Below are positions 4,574-5,062 of a stretch of 5,062 bases of DNA, in pieces. Made by a program: the position numbers and the translations under genes. The DNA comes from CAYLLT01 sp964591605 (GTDB lineage Bacteria; Planctomycetota; Phycisphaerae; UBA1845; PWPN01): the NCBI GenBank assembly GCA_964591605.1, contig CAZQEN010000457.1, positions 1 to 5,062 on the forward strand. The letters run 5' to 3'. Every line of letters begins with the position of its first letter. Within the stretch, counting starts at the first letter, position 1. Under the pieces are notes generated by a model. It was not told the origin of the DNA. It saw nothing but the letters and a program-made list of their open reading frames with translations, and did not search any database.

Positions 4574-5062
4574 ATGTTTCGGGTTCTCTGTTGCACGTTA
4601 TTGATACTGACACTTACGGCTGTCGCCGCTTTCTGCCTCCGCGGCTCACGCATCCGCGGCTCATCGCCCGAAGAGATTGAGAACGCCCTGAACTTGAGCG
4701 AAGAGGACGGAACGATTTACCTGGGCATTGTCGTTACCGACGAGGCGACGGGGGCCATCCGTGCGGACGGTCGAGGTTTCCGCCGCTGCTCCGACTACCT
4801 GATGGACCAGCCGAGTTACCTGCTGCACTCGCAGGATGTCTGGTTCCTGTCGGCCAGGGAGCTCCCTGAAGGCGCCTACCCCAACGGTCGGAAACGCTGC
4901 GAAGTGTTCGTCACATTCAACGGGCACTCCGTGCAGCTCACGGATGATCCGGACCTTGAGCCGGGCGAAGGGATGGTCCGATGGGTTCCCGGGACCGGCG
5001 ACACACAGATCTCCTGGGCCGCCCGCCGGTGGGGACGGGAGAAACGCGTGGTCGATCAAGGC
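4574..5062 (+). CDS. Unrecognised protein with N-terminal membrane segment or signal peptide (open at right edge)
   Basis: ATG 4574 opens a frame of exactly 163 codons to the window edge without a stop. An in-frame TGA at 4559-4561 rules out an upstream start, and AAGGG (4562-4566) lies 7 nt before the ATG. Residues 4-22 are hydrophobic (V4 to L22, with cysteines at 6, 7 and 21), followed by an Arg-rich stretch (R23, R26, R28) and an acidic helix-like segment at 32-45. No lipobox is evident because F20 precedes C21. The three arginines after the hydrophobic segment, against one before it, make a membrane anchor as likely as a cleaved signal peptide. The rest is a mixed, soluble-looking domain with C72 and C109, a Trp-Phe pair at 90-91 and a VFVTFNGHSV strand at 111-120. 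I recognise no family. The opposite-strand frame here is low-complexity and is taken as a shadow. Confidence 0.75.
   Translation, partial: MFRVLCCTLLILTLTAVAAFCLRGSRIRGSSPEEIENALNLSEEDGTIYLGIVVTDEATGAIRADGRGFRRCSDYLMDQPSYLLHSQDVWFLSARELPEGAYPNGRKRCEVFVTFNGHSVQLTDDPDLEPGEGMVRWVPGTGDTQISWAARRWGREKRVVDQG

Noticed and set aside
4661..5059. Minus-strand 132-aa frame at the right edge
   Set aside because: The plus-strand frame has a start after an in-frame stop, a ribosome site and a hydrophobic N-terminus; the minus frame has no recognisable motif.

Overview
The window is G+C-rich and looks like chromosomal DNA of an uncultured member of the Planctomycetota, probably a Phycisphaerae-like lineage. 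Three signs point there. The first is a planctomycete-style ECF sigma factor of the TIGR02999 / Sigma70_ECF type at the left edge. The others are large secreted proteins built from NxxGxxAF and HAF repeats, and the C-terminal dockerin-like module (D-x-D-G-D-G-D-V-D-x-x-D, then C-Y-x-G-P-D and a final D-P-x-C) that both of them carry. The assignment rests on motif recognition only.

Layout: (1) positions 190 to 1, minus strand, hold the first 63 codons of the ECF sigma factor, running out of the window. (2) Positions 191-634 are a divergent intergenic region with a perfect cUUCGg hairpin and a 7-bp dyad around an A/T-rich core. (3) Positions 635-2389, plus strand, encode a 584-aa exported protein with eight NxxGxxAF-type repeats and a dockerin-like tail. 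(4) Positions 2390-2680 are a 291-nt spacer with one imperfect hairpin. (5) Positions 2681-4117, plus strand, encode a 478-aa exported protein with seven HAF-type repeat cores and the same type of tail. (6) Positions 4118-4573 hold a doubtful 49-codon ORF followed at once by a REP-like stem-loop, then apparently non-coding DNA. (7) Positions 4574-5062, plus strand, are the first 163 codons of an unrecognised protein with an N-terminal hydrophobic segment, open at the right edge.

The two complete genes are best read as a tandem pair of extracytoplasmic proteins. Their repeat bodies differ, but they share the export route and the four-cysteine, two-calcium-loop C-terminal module. Their repeat cores also share an N-x-x-G plus beta-strand pattern, so they may be diverged relatives with the same (propeller-like?) fold. 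No enzyme active site is visible in either. The sigma factor is transcribed away from them; a regulatory link is possible but not shown by the sequence. No tRNA, rRNA, CRISPR array, insertion sequence or convincing intrinsic terminator was seen.
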